A stretch of DNA of 64,000 bases from positions 558,001-622,000 of the forward strand of contig NZ_JAPMUA010000001.1 in the NCBI RefSeq assembly GCF_029603155.1, given 5' to 3'. The DNA is from Galbibacter pacificus. GTDB taxonomy: Bacteria > Bacteroidota > Bacteroidia > Flavobacteriales > Flavobacteriaceae. Below, piece after piece: positions 53,520 to 62,352 of this stretch; the stretch's first letter is position 1, and every line of letters begins with the position of its first letter. Both the position numbers and the translations under genes were made by a program. Below the pieces are notes generated by a model. The model saw nothing but the letters and a program-made list of their open reading frames with translations, searched no databases and was not told the DNA's origin.

Positions 53520-54938
53520 ATGAAATTTAAATTATTCGATATTTATCTGTATCAGACACTTTTTGTCCTGCTTTGTAGTTTACTTTCTTCCTGTGAAGAT
53601 TTTGTTGATGTAGAAATCCCGGAGCATAAAATTGTGAGTGAGACTGTTTTTAATGATAACACTACGGCAAACAGTGCCGTAGTGGGCATATATAATGAAT
53701 TGTTTCGATCTTATTTTTCAGGAGGCGGAAGAAATTCGACCCAAGTGCTGGCAGGGCTATCTGCAGATAACCTTCGGACCATCATATTGGACGATGACTT
53801 GATTGAATACGAACAAAATAAAATTTCTATTCAAAATTCTTCCAACCTCAATCTCTGGTCCAGCGCATACAACATTGTTTACATGTGCAATGCCGTATTG
53901 GACGGTTTGCAAAAATCTGAGGGGGTCTCGGCAGAAATGGAAGTTCAACTAACGGGAGAAGTACGGTTTGTACGTGCCTTCGTGTATTTCTACCTCGTTA
54001 ATTTATATGGCGAAGTTCCATTGATACTAACCCCGGATTACCGGAAAAATGCCTTGGCATCGAGAAATACTATAGATGAAATATACAGCCTCATGATAGA
54101 CGACTTGGAGAATGCTGTAGCTGTTTTGGGGAATACCTATAAAGACGGTGAACGTACACGAGCCAATAAGTTTACTGCTATGGCTTTACTGGCAAGGGTG
54201 CATTTATACAAAGGGAATTGGGATCGTGCCGAAACTTTGAGCAACCAAGTTATTTTGGAATCTCAAACCTACGAACTTTTGGATGATATGGGTCGGGTTT
54301 TTTTGGCCAATAGCAAAGAAGCCATTTGGCAGATATCCCCAATAGGCTCTGGATCCTCGTTGGCACATACTAAAGAAGGCAACCTGTTTATTATATTAGA
54401 AAACCCTAATTACGCTACACCAGTTTCGTTATCAAACAATTTTGTGGAATCCTTCTCTAAGGAAGACGCTCGACTCACTAGTTGGATACATACCTTTTCT
54501 ACAGAAAGCAATACATTTTACCATCCTTTTAAATACAAGGTAAAATATGCTTCTTCTGGAGAGATTACAGAATACTCCATGGTTTTAAGACTTGCCGAAC
54601 AATATCTTATACGATGTGAAGCGCGTACACATCAGGGTAAATTGCTTGGAGCTATAGCTGATCTGGACAGGATCAGGGAACGGGCTAATCTAAGCTTAAT
54701 TTCAAATATAGCTCCCGGAATCGATCAAAAGGCCTTGTTAGACTCTATAAGTGCCGAGCGAAGAAGGGAACTGTTTACCGAGTGGGGGCATCGATGGTTG
54801 GACTTAAAACGTACCGGAAGGATATCAACCGTGTTAAGCCCCATAAAAACATCCTGGCAGGACCTGGATGCATTATATCCCATACCGGAGGGCGAAATAA
54901 GTAAAAACCCGAACCTGACACAAAATAATGGATATTAA
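53520..54938 (+). CDS. SusD/RagB-type surface lipoprotein, peptidase-associated
   Basis: 472 residues from the ATG at 53520 (MKFKLFDIYLYQ); an in-frame ATG at 53484 lies inside the SusC gene and is rejected. Lipobox LLSSCEDFVDVE. SusD blocks: VSAEMEVQLTGEVRFVRAFVYFYLVNLYGEVPL, LRLAEQYLIRCEARTHQGK and ISAERRRELFTEWGHRWLDLKRTG. It is the lid of the adjacent SusC. The peptide-associated RagB group of Porphyromonas shows that such pairs can carry oligopeptides; applying that here is inference from the M16 neighbour. It lies 15 bp before the peptidase gene. Confidence 0.93.
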   Translation: MKFKLFDIYLYQTLFVLLCSLLSSCEDFVDVEIPEHKIVSETVFNDNTTANSAVVGIYNELFRSYFSGGGRNSTQVLAGLSADNLRTIILDDDLIEYEQNKISIQNSSNLNLWSSAYNIVYMCNAVLDGLQKSEGVSAEMEVQLTGEVRFVRAFVYFYLVNLYGEVPLILTPDYRKNALASRNTIDEIYSLMIDDLENAVAVLGNTYKDGERTRANKFTAMALLARVHLYKGNWDRAETLSNQVILESQTYELLDDMGRVFLANSKEAIWQISPIGSGSSLAHTKEGNLFIILENPNYATPVSLSNNFVESFSKEDARLTSWIHTFSTESNTFYHPFKYKVKYASSGEITEYSMVLRLAEQYLIRCEARTHQGKLLGAIADLDRIRERANLSLISNIAPGIDQKALLDSISAERRRELFTEWGHRWLDLKRTGRISTVLSPIKTSWQDLDALYPIPEGEISKNPNLTQNNGY

Positions 54939-54953
54939 ATTCAGCTGAATATT

Positions 54954-57821
54954 ATGAAGGATCAGATCATAAAAGATATTTTTTTCAAATTACTTATTAA
55001 TGTTTTCATTTGGAGCTCTCTTCCGATGTATTCATTGACCTATCGGGATACCATACCCTTAGATCCCGGTATACGATACGGGAGATTACCCAATGGGCTT
55101 ACTTATTATATCAAATCCATTAATACTGCATCTAAAGAAATAGACATGAGGCTTATTGTTAAGGCCGGGTTTAACCAGGAAGACCCGGATCAATATGAGT
55201 TTGCACATTTTATGGAACATATAGCGTTAAAAGCCGGCAAGCACATATCGACTAGAATGCTGTATGGATCGGAATTGTTCAATCAATTAGGTATTAAGCC
55301 AAATGCCATTAATGCACTGACATCAGGGGAATATACAGAGTTTAGGTTTATTCTTCCAAATCATAACCATAAAGCTCAAACAGTATCTTTTCGCTTATTT
55401 CGGGATATTATTTGGGATTTAGAATTTAAACCGATCTATATAGATAGCGAACGTTCTCCGTTTTTGGATGAATCCGAATTTAGGGGAGGAAAGACTTCCG
55501 TAACCAGCATGAACCATATTTTGGATTCGAGATTAATGGGATGCGGGGGAAAGTTCCCCAAAGATTATGCTCATCATATTAACACCTTTGAACATAAGCG
55601 TTTGATACGGTTTTATAACGATTGGTACCGTCCAGATTTAATGGCATTGGTCATTATGGGGAACATAAAAGATATCAATGGTTTGGAAAATGAGATAAAG
55701 AAAAAATTTTCTGCTTCTAAAACTATAAAAAAACCGAGACCACGTTTGGACTGTAATGAAAGTTACCTGAATGGGGATATGAGATTTGTCAGACTGGAAC
55801 GGGAAATATTACCGCAGGAGAACATAACTGAACCCGTTTTCCTTCGTCTGTACATGAGAGAAAATAAAAAAAAGGAAAGGGGGACCATAAAAGGGCTTAA
55901 AAATGGCCTGAAAAGAGACCTGTTTATTAAAATGCTCAATGCCAGGTACACGCAAATGCAATGGTCTTATAATAACCATTTTGATATTTACAGTGAATTT
56001 TCAGAGTATCCATCGGCGTTTAAAATTAATATATGCGCATATGGAAATCAAGAAAGATTAGCGGTAATTGAGGCTTTAAAAACTTTAAAACAGGTAAAAG
56101 CATATGGTTTTACGAATACTGAGTTTAATAAGACAAAAACGGATTTATTTGAATCTTTGAAAAAGTCGGATACTACAGCCGTTTCCTATTGGAGGGAAGA
56201 ATTTCGGAATCATTTTGTTTATGGTAAGGGATTGCCACAAAACAAAATTGGGCTTTTAAAAAAGATATTAAATAATCTTACCTTGGAAGAAGTCAACAAT
56301 TTTTTCAAAGATCGTATCAATAAAACACCGGAAGATATTGGTTTAATTGCTCCAACAGCCAATATGGCCCTTTCTTACACGGAAAAAACAATTAGAAACT
56401 GGTTTTTTGAAGCCGATACTTCTAAAACAATACCATATACCGATCCCATTATCCCGTCAACATTAATGGATCCGATAAAAGTTTCAGGGTTAAAATGCTG
56501 TGACTATAAAGAAGGGACTACCGACATTCCCGGTATAAAGAAATACTTATTAAGTAATGGGGTTAAGTTGATTTTCAATTCCTTTAAACCCGCCCCCGAT
56601 ATTTTGGGAGGTAGTGAATCTGTTATATTTAAAGGTTTTGTTTCTAATGGGGCGAGCTGTTTTTCTAAAAAAGATTATTTTTCTGCCATTAATGCACCTG
56701 GAATAATTAAAAATTCGGGTGTTGGCGGAAAGGATAAATTTGACATAGAAAGATATTTATCCAATCAAGGTTTTAAACAGTATGTGACCCCTTATATAGG
56801 GTATAAGGAGAGCGGGATACGTGGGAGTACCACAACAACATTGAAAGATTTGGAAACGGCCCTACAATTAACCTATCTTTATATCACGGCCCCAAATTAT
56901 AATGAATTGGCATATGAGGATTGGAAGATGAGTGCCCCGAAAAGATATTTGAACGATCTTGTTCAAGATGACCTTATAACAACAGTTAAAAATGTATTGA
57001 ATGATAGCTTATTTCTTCCTAAAGGCTCTAAACGAATGGAAGGGGTAGGACATACCGATATGCGGCTAGCTTATAGCATCTATAACAAATTATTCGGAAA
57101 TGTACAGGATTTTACGTTTTTATTTTCTGGAAATTTTCAGGAAGAAGAACTCTTGCTTTTGTGCAGAAAGTACCTGGGAAATATACCAAATACTACCGAA
57201 CATGTCGAATGTGAACAGGGTTTAAAAACTCAAGAGGATATTCCCGAAGCTCCATTTATTAAAATATTCCCTGCTCGAAAAAACATACATAACGTACGGG
57301 TACGTATGGTATATGTTACCCCTTTGGACAAGATCTCCCTGGACTGGAAAGAGAAAACAAAATTAATGTTACTCTCCAGATTTCTGGAATATTCATTTTT
57401 AAAGCATTTGAGAAAAAATTCGGAAAAAGGGGGGCCTTATGTGGCTTTTGTAAGTAATGACAACAATGACGGGGTATCTGGGTATAATAAGTTTTCCATT
57501 GATTTTGGATGTAGCCCAGAGGATGTAGATCGACTGGTTATGGAGTCAAAGCAAATTATAGAAAATCTAAAAAAATCGCCTTCAACAGAGATAAAGTTAT
57601 TTAAAGCGGTTAAGAAGAGATTAATGCCGGTAAGTGATATAGAAACCAATAAGGAGATGTTAGAAAAGATGTATTTGCATTATAAATACGGATATCCCTG
57701 GGTAGGTATATCGGATGTTCGGGATTACATGGGTTCACTTTCGTTAAAAGATTTACAGGAATCAGCACAAAAGTGGTTAATATCGGAGCCTTTTGAATTT
57801 AAGATGGTGCCTCCAGAATAA
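54954..57821 (+). CDS. M16 (insulinase/pitrilysin) zinc metallopeptidase, exported
   Basis: 955 residues with an N-terminal signal segment (LLINVFIWSSLPMYSLTY). The inverted zinc motif HxxEH is HFMEH (His85, Glu88, His89), and Glu166 lies exactly 77 residues after His89, the expected third ligand, so the first half is catalytically complete. The second half is an M16 C-terminal, inactive-type repeat. The full-length two-half chamber is that of pitrilysin-like enzymes that cut small peptides. It is co-transcribed with SusC-SusD, 15 bp after susD, and would degrade imported peptides in the periplasm. Confidence 0.93.
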   Translation: MKDQIIKDIFFKLLINVFIWSSLPMYSLTYRDTIPLDPGIRYGRLPNGLTYYIKSINTASKEIDMRLIVKAGFNQEDPDQYEFAHFMEHIALKAGKHISTRMLYGSELFNQLGIKPNAINALTSGEYTEFRFILPNHNHKAQTVSFRLFRDIIWDLEFKPIYIDSERSPFLDESEFRGGKTSVTSMNHILDSRLMGCGGKFPKDYAHHINTFEHKRLIRFYNDWYRPDLMALVIMGNIKDINGLENEIKKKFSASKTIKKPRPRLDCNESYLNGDMRFVRLEREILPQENITEPVFLRLYMRENKKKERGTIKGLKNGLKRDLFIKMLNARYTQMQWSYNNHFDIYSEFSEYPSAFKINICAYGNQERLAVIEALKTLKQVKAYGFTNTEFNKTKTDLFESLKKSDTTAVSYWREEFRNHFVYGKGLPQNKIGLLKKILNNLTLEEVNNFFKDRINKTPEDIGLIAPTANMALSYTEKTIRNWFFEADTSKTIPYTDPIIPSTLMDPIKVSGLKCCDYKEGTTDIPGIKKYLLSNGVKLIFNSFKPAPDILGGSESVIFKGFVSNGASCFSKKDYFSAINAPGIIKNSGVGGKDKFDIERYLSNQGFKQYVTPYIGYKESGIRGSTTTTLKDLETALQLTYLYITAPNYNELAYEDWKMSAPKRYLNDLVQDDLITTVKNVLNDSLFLPKGSKRMEGVGHTDMRLAYSIYNKLFGNVQDFTFLFSGNFQEEELLLLCRKYLGNIPNTTEHVECEQGLKTQEDIPEAPFIKIFPARKNIHNVRVRMVYVTPLDKISLDWKEKTKLMLLSRFLEYSFLKHLRKNSEKGGPYVAFVSNDNNDGVSGYNKFSIDFGCSPEDVDRLVMESKQIIENLKKSPSTEIKLFKAVKKRLMPVSDIETNKEMLEKMYLHYKYGYPWVGISDVRDYMGSLSLKDLQESAQKWLISEPFEFKMVPPE

Positions 57822-57865
57822 ATAAAATAAGATTATCGATTCAAGAGAGACATAAAATTAATTAA

Positions 57866-57910
57866 AAATGGAGCACACTGCAGTATAATTGTCCGCAGCG
57901 TACTCCATTT
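57866..57910. terminator. Bidirectional terminator between convergent genes
   Basis: AAATGGAG (57866-57873) pairs with CTCCATTT (57903-57910), with inner CTGC/GCAG pairing. It is placed between the M16 gene (plus) and the DUF6520 gene (minus) and has A and T runs on both sides. Confidence 0.65.
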
Positions 57911-57936
57911 AAACAAAATTTTCTCATTCAAGAAAA

Positions 57937-58200
57937 TTAGAGATCCACTACTTCACCAGAGCCATCAAGTGGCTGTGAAGTATCAGGGGTTGCATAAACT
58001 TTATAAATCGTTGGGTCGGGCAAAAATCTTATTTTACAATCACTGGAGCCCTCACAATCAACATTTACTGATTGCCAATTTCCCGGAGATGCTTCATAAT
58101 ATCCTTGTACAACGGTTTTATTTGCGTCCACAAACGCAAACGACATTCCAATGGCCATAATAAAGGCCAACATCGGTAACATTAATTTTAAATTTTTCAT
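57937..58200 (-). CDS. DUF6520-like small exported protein
   Basis: 87 residues. A signal peptide (MLPMLAFIMAIGMSFAFVDA) is followed by a mature ~60 residues with two cysteines in VDCEGSSDCKIRF. DUF6520 proteins are short, exported and frequent in Flavobacteriia, with no known function. It is downstream of the MauE-like gene on the same strand (198 bp away); a cysteine pair beside a MauE/DoxX redox-associated membrane protein hints at disulfide chemistry. The 198-bp spacer contains an 18-bp perfect palindrome at 58274-58291. Confidence 0.75.
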   Translation of the reverse strand: MKNLKLMLPMLAFIMAIGMSFAFVDANKTVVQGYYEASPGNWQSVNVDCEGSSDCKIRFLPDPTIYKVYATPDTSQPLDGSGEVVDL

Positions 58201-58398
58201 GATTAAAATAATTTTAATTGTTAATACTATGCCTACTTCTATGGGGGCAGGTTTTCGGCGTTTTCTTCCCTGCTTTTGTTGCGCAACAAAATATCGTGGC
58301 GCCTAGAAAGGGTCAAGGCGGACTTTTAAACAATCGAGCAGGAACGGGGGAATACACGGGACGGTCCATCGGGGTCCGTATTGCTGCCCCGACATACT

Positions 58399-58860
58399 TT
58401 AGGGGAACGTTGGTTTCTTTTTCCCGTACAGCCTTATACCGGTTATAGCCAGTAAGATGAGCACTGTATTGAGCACCAAGTGCTGCGGCCAGGATAACAG
58501 CGTGATCACCCCGCCACAGGAGCATGGGACATAGGGGCTGAAAAATACGATGCCCGCTACATAAAGGGTGAAAAAGGCCATAAGGGCAAGGGCGCTGTAA
58601 AGGCCCTTGAGCCGGGTGGCGGGCCAAGCGATAAGGGCGGCCACTGCAATTTCCAAGAGGGGTACCGCCCAACTGAGCACAATGGCTATTGCTTTGCCGG
58701 GGATAATAGGGGAGTTGTTCAGGTTATTGAAAAAACGGTCCCCTTCCATAAGTTTGGTCGCTCCCGTAAAGACAAAAAGCAGTACAAAAAGGAAAACGAT
58801 AAGTTCCAATAATAACTTATGATGTTTACCGACGAATTCATATGGATACCTTGCTCTCAT
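58399..58860 (-). CDS. MauE/DoxX-like redox-associated membrane protein
   Basis: 153 residues with four membrane helices. It carries the motif SPYVPCSCGG, typical of Bacteroidota MauE/DoxX-like proteins, in the extracytoplasmic loop after the third helix. MauE itself is needed for disulfide formation in methylamine dehydrogenase; homologues are taken to supply or shuttle disulfides in the periplasm. It is the promoter-proximal gene of a pair with the DUF6520 protein. No methylamine-dehydrogenase genes are present. Confidence 0.85.
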   Translation of the reverse strand: MRARYPYEFVGKHHKLLLELIVFLFVLLFVFTGATKLMEGDRFFNNLNNSPIIPGKAIAIVLSWAVPLLEIAVAALIAWPATRLKGLYSALALMAFFTLYVAGIVFFSPYVPCSCGGVITLLSWPQHLVLNTVLILLAITGIRLYGKKKPTFP

Positions 58861-59063
58861 AGCGTTTTGAATTTAATCGAGTAGTCGGGGGGCAGCTTTT
58901 ACATGGTATAAAGTTACAATCCCGGATGTTAAAGCCGGTATCCGTTCCGAATACTTTTTTTATTCAAAAGGTATAATTATAAGCCGTTTTTTAACATTTT
59001 AAGGTGTTGTATGTCCAGATGAAGGCGCAGAGCAGTCTTTTTAAGGACCGAGGGGGACGGTTT

Positions 59064-59741
59064 TTAAATAAACCCCATTTCTTTGGCCTTGCGTACCAGT
59101 TCACGATCATTTCTGCCTTTCACGTTGAAGTATGTCCGCAACTTGGACTTACGGTTTAATAAAGTGGAATGTGCCAGTGGGATGATTTCGTCCATGTCGT
59201 TAAGGGTGCCACCTTGGGAAAGTTCATAGAGTATTCGCCGATCATGTTCATCAATGGTAAAAGTCTTTGCCACATAGGAGCGCATAGCTAGCCATACGCT
59301 GGGACTATAATAGGGCTCGTTATTTAAAACAAGGCTTAAATTGCTGTTCAGTTCATCCGGTTTTAAGTCATTTTTTACCATAAAACCTTCCGGATTAATG
59401 CTCTGCAGAATATTGTGTATGCGAAAAGGTTCGTTGTGAGTGGTTGCAATGATAATTCGGGTTTCCGGGTACTCCTTACGTATTTTAAGCCCTAGGTCTT
59501 CTCCCGATATTATCTTATTGTCCAAAGACGGGGGCAGGTTAATATCCAAAAAGAGGTAATCTATTTTGTAAAGGGACGATACCCTGTTAAATACCGCAAG
59601 GGTTTCATCAGAGGAATGCACCTCTATGATGTTCAGATTGAGTAGCTTATGATCGGCCACATCGATCAGCGTGTCACGAATGGCTCTTGTGAAGATCCGA
59701 TGGTCATCCAATAGTACTACATTATAATTTTCTTTTTTCAT
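59064..59741 (-). CDS. Response regulator, LuxR-like output
   Basis: 225 residues. Receiver domain (~1-130) with acidic pair Asp12/Asp13 in LLDDHRIF, phospho-acceptor Asp66 in LFLDINLPP, and the conserved IIATTHNE region. The C-terminal ~65 residues (EHDRRILYELSQGGTLNDMDEIIPLAHSTLLNRKSKLRTYF) are a divergent LuxR/GerE-like HTH. It is encoded 7 bp after the histidine kinase gene, so it is its cognate regulator. Targets are unknown; the small lipoprotein upstream of the kinase gene is a candidate. Confidence 0.88.
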   Translation of the reverse strand: MKKENYNVVLLDDHRIFTRAIRDTLIDVADHKLLNLNIIEVHSSDETLAVFNRVSSLYKIDYLFLDINLPPSLDNKIISGEDLGLKIRKEYPETRIIIATTHNEPFRIHNILQSINPEGFMVKNDLKPDELNSNLSLVLNNEPYYSPSVWLAMRSYVAKTFTIDEHDRRILYELSQGGTLNDMDEIIPLAHSTLLNRKSKLRTYFNVKGRNDRELVRKAKEMGFI

Positions 59742-59748
59742 AATTCGG

Positions 59749-61770
59749 TTATATTTTAGTTAAGGGGATTCGGATGTGGAGGATCGTTCCTTTTCCCGGT
59801 TTGGATTCAATTACAAAACGCCCATTGAGTTCTTTTACATTGGATTCAATATGGGAAAGGCCGATACCATGCGTTGTTTCCTGTTTCTTGATTCCTTTTC
59901 CGTCATCTGCCATGGTTAGGTGTATTTCCGGTTCCCGATAGGATAAACATACCTTTAGGTGCTTGGCTTGTGCGTGTATGATACAGTTTCGGACCCCTTC
60001 TTCAATGATGTTATAAAGGTGGTTTTTGATCATTAGCGGGACTGCCTTCCAGGGGATACCGCTATCGTTGTTTAAGTAATATTTCAGGTTTATGGTATTA
60101 CACCGGGTTTGGATTAGTTTCTCGATTTCCTCTATAAAATTATTTTCAATGGCCGAAGCCATTTTATGGAGCTTATGCGAGGCATCCCGTATTTGCTGCT
60201 CGTATTCCCGGAGTTTCTCTATATTTTCCTTATGTTCCTGCATTATTTCAGGGGGACCGGTCAGTGGTAACCTGAACCAACTGATACGGAAACCTGCCAT
60301 ATCTCCCAATATCTTTCCGTGCAATACCTTTGATATGCGTTCCCGTTCTTTTTGAAGGGCCTTGTGCTTTTGATTTTCCTGATAAAGGAGCTTGTTGCGT
60401 ATGTGCTGCTGTTGATTCTCCAGGTGCAACATCCGGTTACGGGCAATTTCACGGTAATAAAAATACGTGGTTGCCAGAAGGATAAAGACCACAACCGAAA
60501 CAGAAATGATCCACAATCTTTGGGTAGTGAGCGTTTTGGTCCTTTCAATGTACTTATTGGTTTCGTATCGAACCCGGGCAAACTTGTTACGTACCTTTCT
60601 CTCATGGTTATGAATCCTTTCGGTAAGGATTGAAAATTCCTCCAGATAGGAGCTCTTCGAAGAGGGGTCTACTTTAGAGAGAAACTTCAAGCTTTTTAGG
60701 GTTTCACTGTTATTTTTTATTTTTCTTGCTTTCTGTAATGCTTCTTTAGCCAGTGAAATGGCCCGTTCCGTATTTTTTTTAAATGCAAAATATGCCGCCA
60801 GGTGCAGCATGCTGGTCACAACACCGGTCTGTTTATTTAGGCTATCGCGTAGATACAGAGCCGGATAAAAATCATTTTCATTTATGGTAGGATCTTTCAT
60901 TAATAAGCGGGTATAGGCAACATTGTCTTTAAGACGGGCATATAAAGCGGGGTCTGTGGTTTTTAAATCTAACATCCTCAAAGCGTTATCGAAGTAAAAA
61001 AGGGAGCGGTCATACTGCTTCTGGTCCTGGAAAAGAATCCCCAGGTTATTGTTTAGATGGGCATTTAAAAGCTCTGTACAGCCTATTTTCCTGAGATTGT
61101 TCATGGCCATTGTGTAATATTCAATAGACCTTTCAGGTTCGTTGAGCTCGTAATAGACAATTCCCAATAGGTTATAGCAATAGTATAACTGTTTGTGTTT
61201 TTTAAGCGGCTCCAGGATAGTAATAGCTTGGAAAAGAAGTACTTCACAGGCCGTATAATCTTTGATACGGCTGTGTACGATGGCCATATTATACAGCATT
61301 TTACCGGTATAATATGGAGCAGGGATTCTTTGATAAAGGTTCAGGGCCTCATTATAGTGATAGTAGGCGCTATCATAACATTCCTTTTGAAGGTAAAATG
61401 CGCCATAGTTCCAATGAGCATCTGCTTTGACCGTATTGTCCCCATAGCTAGTAGCCAGATCCAAGGTTTTTTGATTCGCAGCCATGAAAAGTACGGAGTC
61501 TTTTAGTTGAAAGGCCCGGTAGGCAATGGTCGCCAAATACGATTTCTTTATGGAGTCATTGGTAAGGGTATTGGCATAGGTATAAGCACTGTCCAAATAA
61601 AACTTTCTCTTAGTGAGCGAGTGGTTGTCGTTCTGTGTTTGATGCAGCCATAGGGATACCTTGTCCTCATGGTCTTGTTCTTTGGATATTTTTTGGTTAC
61701 AAGAAAAAAAAGAAACAACAATAACAAGAAGAAAAACACAGTAACAGTATGTTAGTCTACCAGCAATCAA
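59749..61770 (-). CDS. TPR-containing sensor histidine kinase, HisKA_3-like
   Basis: 673 residues. Lipoprotein-like or signal N terminus (VVSFFSCNQ), then ~350 residues of TPR-type helices (SIEYYTMAMNNLRKIG, LFYFDNALRMLD) outside the membrane, one membrane helix (~419-440, LWIISVSVVVFILLATTYFYY), a coiled coil, the dimerisation region ERISKVLHGKILGDMAG with the candidate phospho-histidine, and an ATPase domain with MADDGKGIKKQ and HGIGLSHIESNV. This TPR-kinase type with a LuxR-like partner is frequent in Flavobacteriia. The signal is unknown. Confidence 0.88.
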   Translation of the reverse strand: MIAGRLTYCYCVFLLVIVVSFFSCNQKISKEQDHEDKVSLWLHQTQNDNHSLTKRKFYLDSAYTYANTLTNDSIKKSYLATIAYRAFQLKDSVLFMAANQKTLDLATSYGDNTVKADAHWNYGAFYLQKECYDSAYYHYNEALNLYQRIPAPYYTGKMLYNMAIVHSRIKDYTACEVLLFQAITILEPLKKHKQLYYCYNLLGIVYYELNEPERSIEYYTMAMNNLRKIGCTELLNAHLNNNLGILFQDQKQYDRSLFYFDNALRMLDLKTTDPALYARLKDNVAYTRLLMKDPTINENDFYPALYLRDSLNKQTGVVTSMLHLAAYFAFKKNTERAISLAKEALQKARKIKNNSETLKSLKFLSKVDPSSKSSYLEEFSILTERIHNHERKVRNKFARVRYETNKYIERTKTLTTQRLWIISVSVVVFILLATTYFYYREIARNRMLHLENQQQHIRNKLLYQENQKHKALQKERERISKVLHGKILGDMAGFRISWFRLPLTGPPEIMQEHKENIEKLREYEQQIRDASHKLHKMASAIENNFIEEIEKLIQTRCNTINLKYYLNNDSGIPWKAVPLMIKNHLYNIIEEGVRNCIIHAQAKHLKVCLSYREPEIHLTMADDGKGIKKQETTHGIGLSHIESNVKELNGRFVIESKPGKGTILHIRIPLTKI

Positions 61771-61803
61771 AAAGATTTGGAATATTTTGCAAAAACAAAT
61801 TTA

Positions 61804-61840
61804 TAAAAAAACCCTCAACAAATACAGTTGAAGGCTTTTT
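61804..61840 (-). terminator. Intrinsic terminator after the small lipoprotein gene
   Basis: A run of A, CCCTCAAC, loop AAATACA, GTTGAAGG, then a run of T: a stem with one mismatch and tails on both sides. It is placed between the 52-residue lipoprotein gene and the kinase gene, both on the minus strand, so the lipoprotein is a separate unit or is only partly read through into the kinase. Confidence 0.7.
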
Positions 61841-61893
61841 CCGGATATAAAGATTAATTAAAATGTACCGATCCGCATTACTAAAATCGGTAT

Positions 61894-62052
61894 TCAATCT
61901 TTTTCATTATCGGGTGGAATACTCACTTCATCCCCAGTAGCATATATATTGCTGGAGGTTTGTTGCTCATCGGCAAGGTCTTCTGGTGGCGTACAGGATT
62001 GTACGACCATCATGGACACTGCCAAAAGCAGTATCGTGCCTACGGTTTTCAT
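61894..62052 (-). CDS. Very small lipoprotein (52 residues)
   Basis: 52 residues from the ATG at 62052 to the stop at 61894-61896. Signal ILLLAVSMMVVQSC with lipobox cysteine at residue 20, then an acidic, low-complexity tail (TPPEDLADEQQTSS, then DEVSIPPDNEKD). An AAAAGG ribosome-binding site lies just upstream. Similar tiny lipoproteins next to TPR-kinase/LuxR-like pairs occur in Flavobacteriia; their role is not known to me. A terminator separates it from the kinase gene. Confidence 0.75.
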   Translation of the reverse strand: MKTVGTILLLAVSMMVVQSCTPPEDLADEQQTSSNIYATGDEVSIPPDNEKD

Positions 62053-62352
62053 GATTTAATATTTTAAAAAGGATCATTAGATGTCAGGGCCGTCAATGCG
62101 GCCTATTGCTAATCCGTAGTGCACTATGGAGGTATGAGCGGCGATATTTGCCCATACATAAAAAGCGGCTTTCAATGTGATAAAAGTAGATGGAGAAAAT
62201 GTTAAAACACTGGTATAAACAGATAAAAAAAAGGATCATTACATATAATTTTTATTGCCCATAGAAAGGTAAATTGGAGCCCTTAAATTCCTTCCTTCAT
62301 TTTTTTTGAACCTCACCCCCGGCCTTTTCATAAAGCAAAAAACTACCTGTAT
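62053..62352. other. Divergent intergenic region with a 14-bp direct repeat
   Basis: Between the small lipoprotein gene (minus) and the RteC gene (plus). The word AAAAAGGATCATTA occurs twice, near 62066 and near 62229, both on the plus strand. I found no gene or other clear signal. Confidence 0.4.

Noticed and set aside
58218..58448. 76-codon plus-strand frame opposite the MauE-like gene end
   Set aside because: It overlaps the MauE-like coding region on the other strand and has no family features; a shadow frame.
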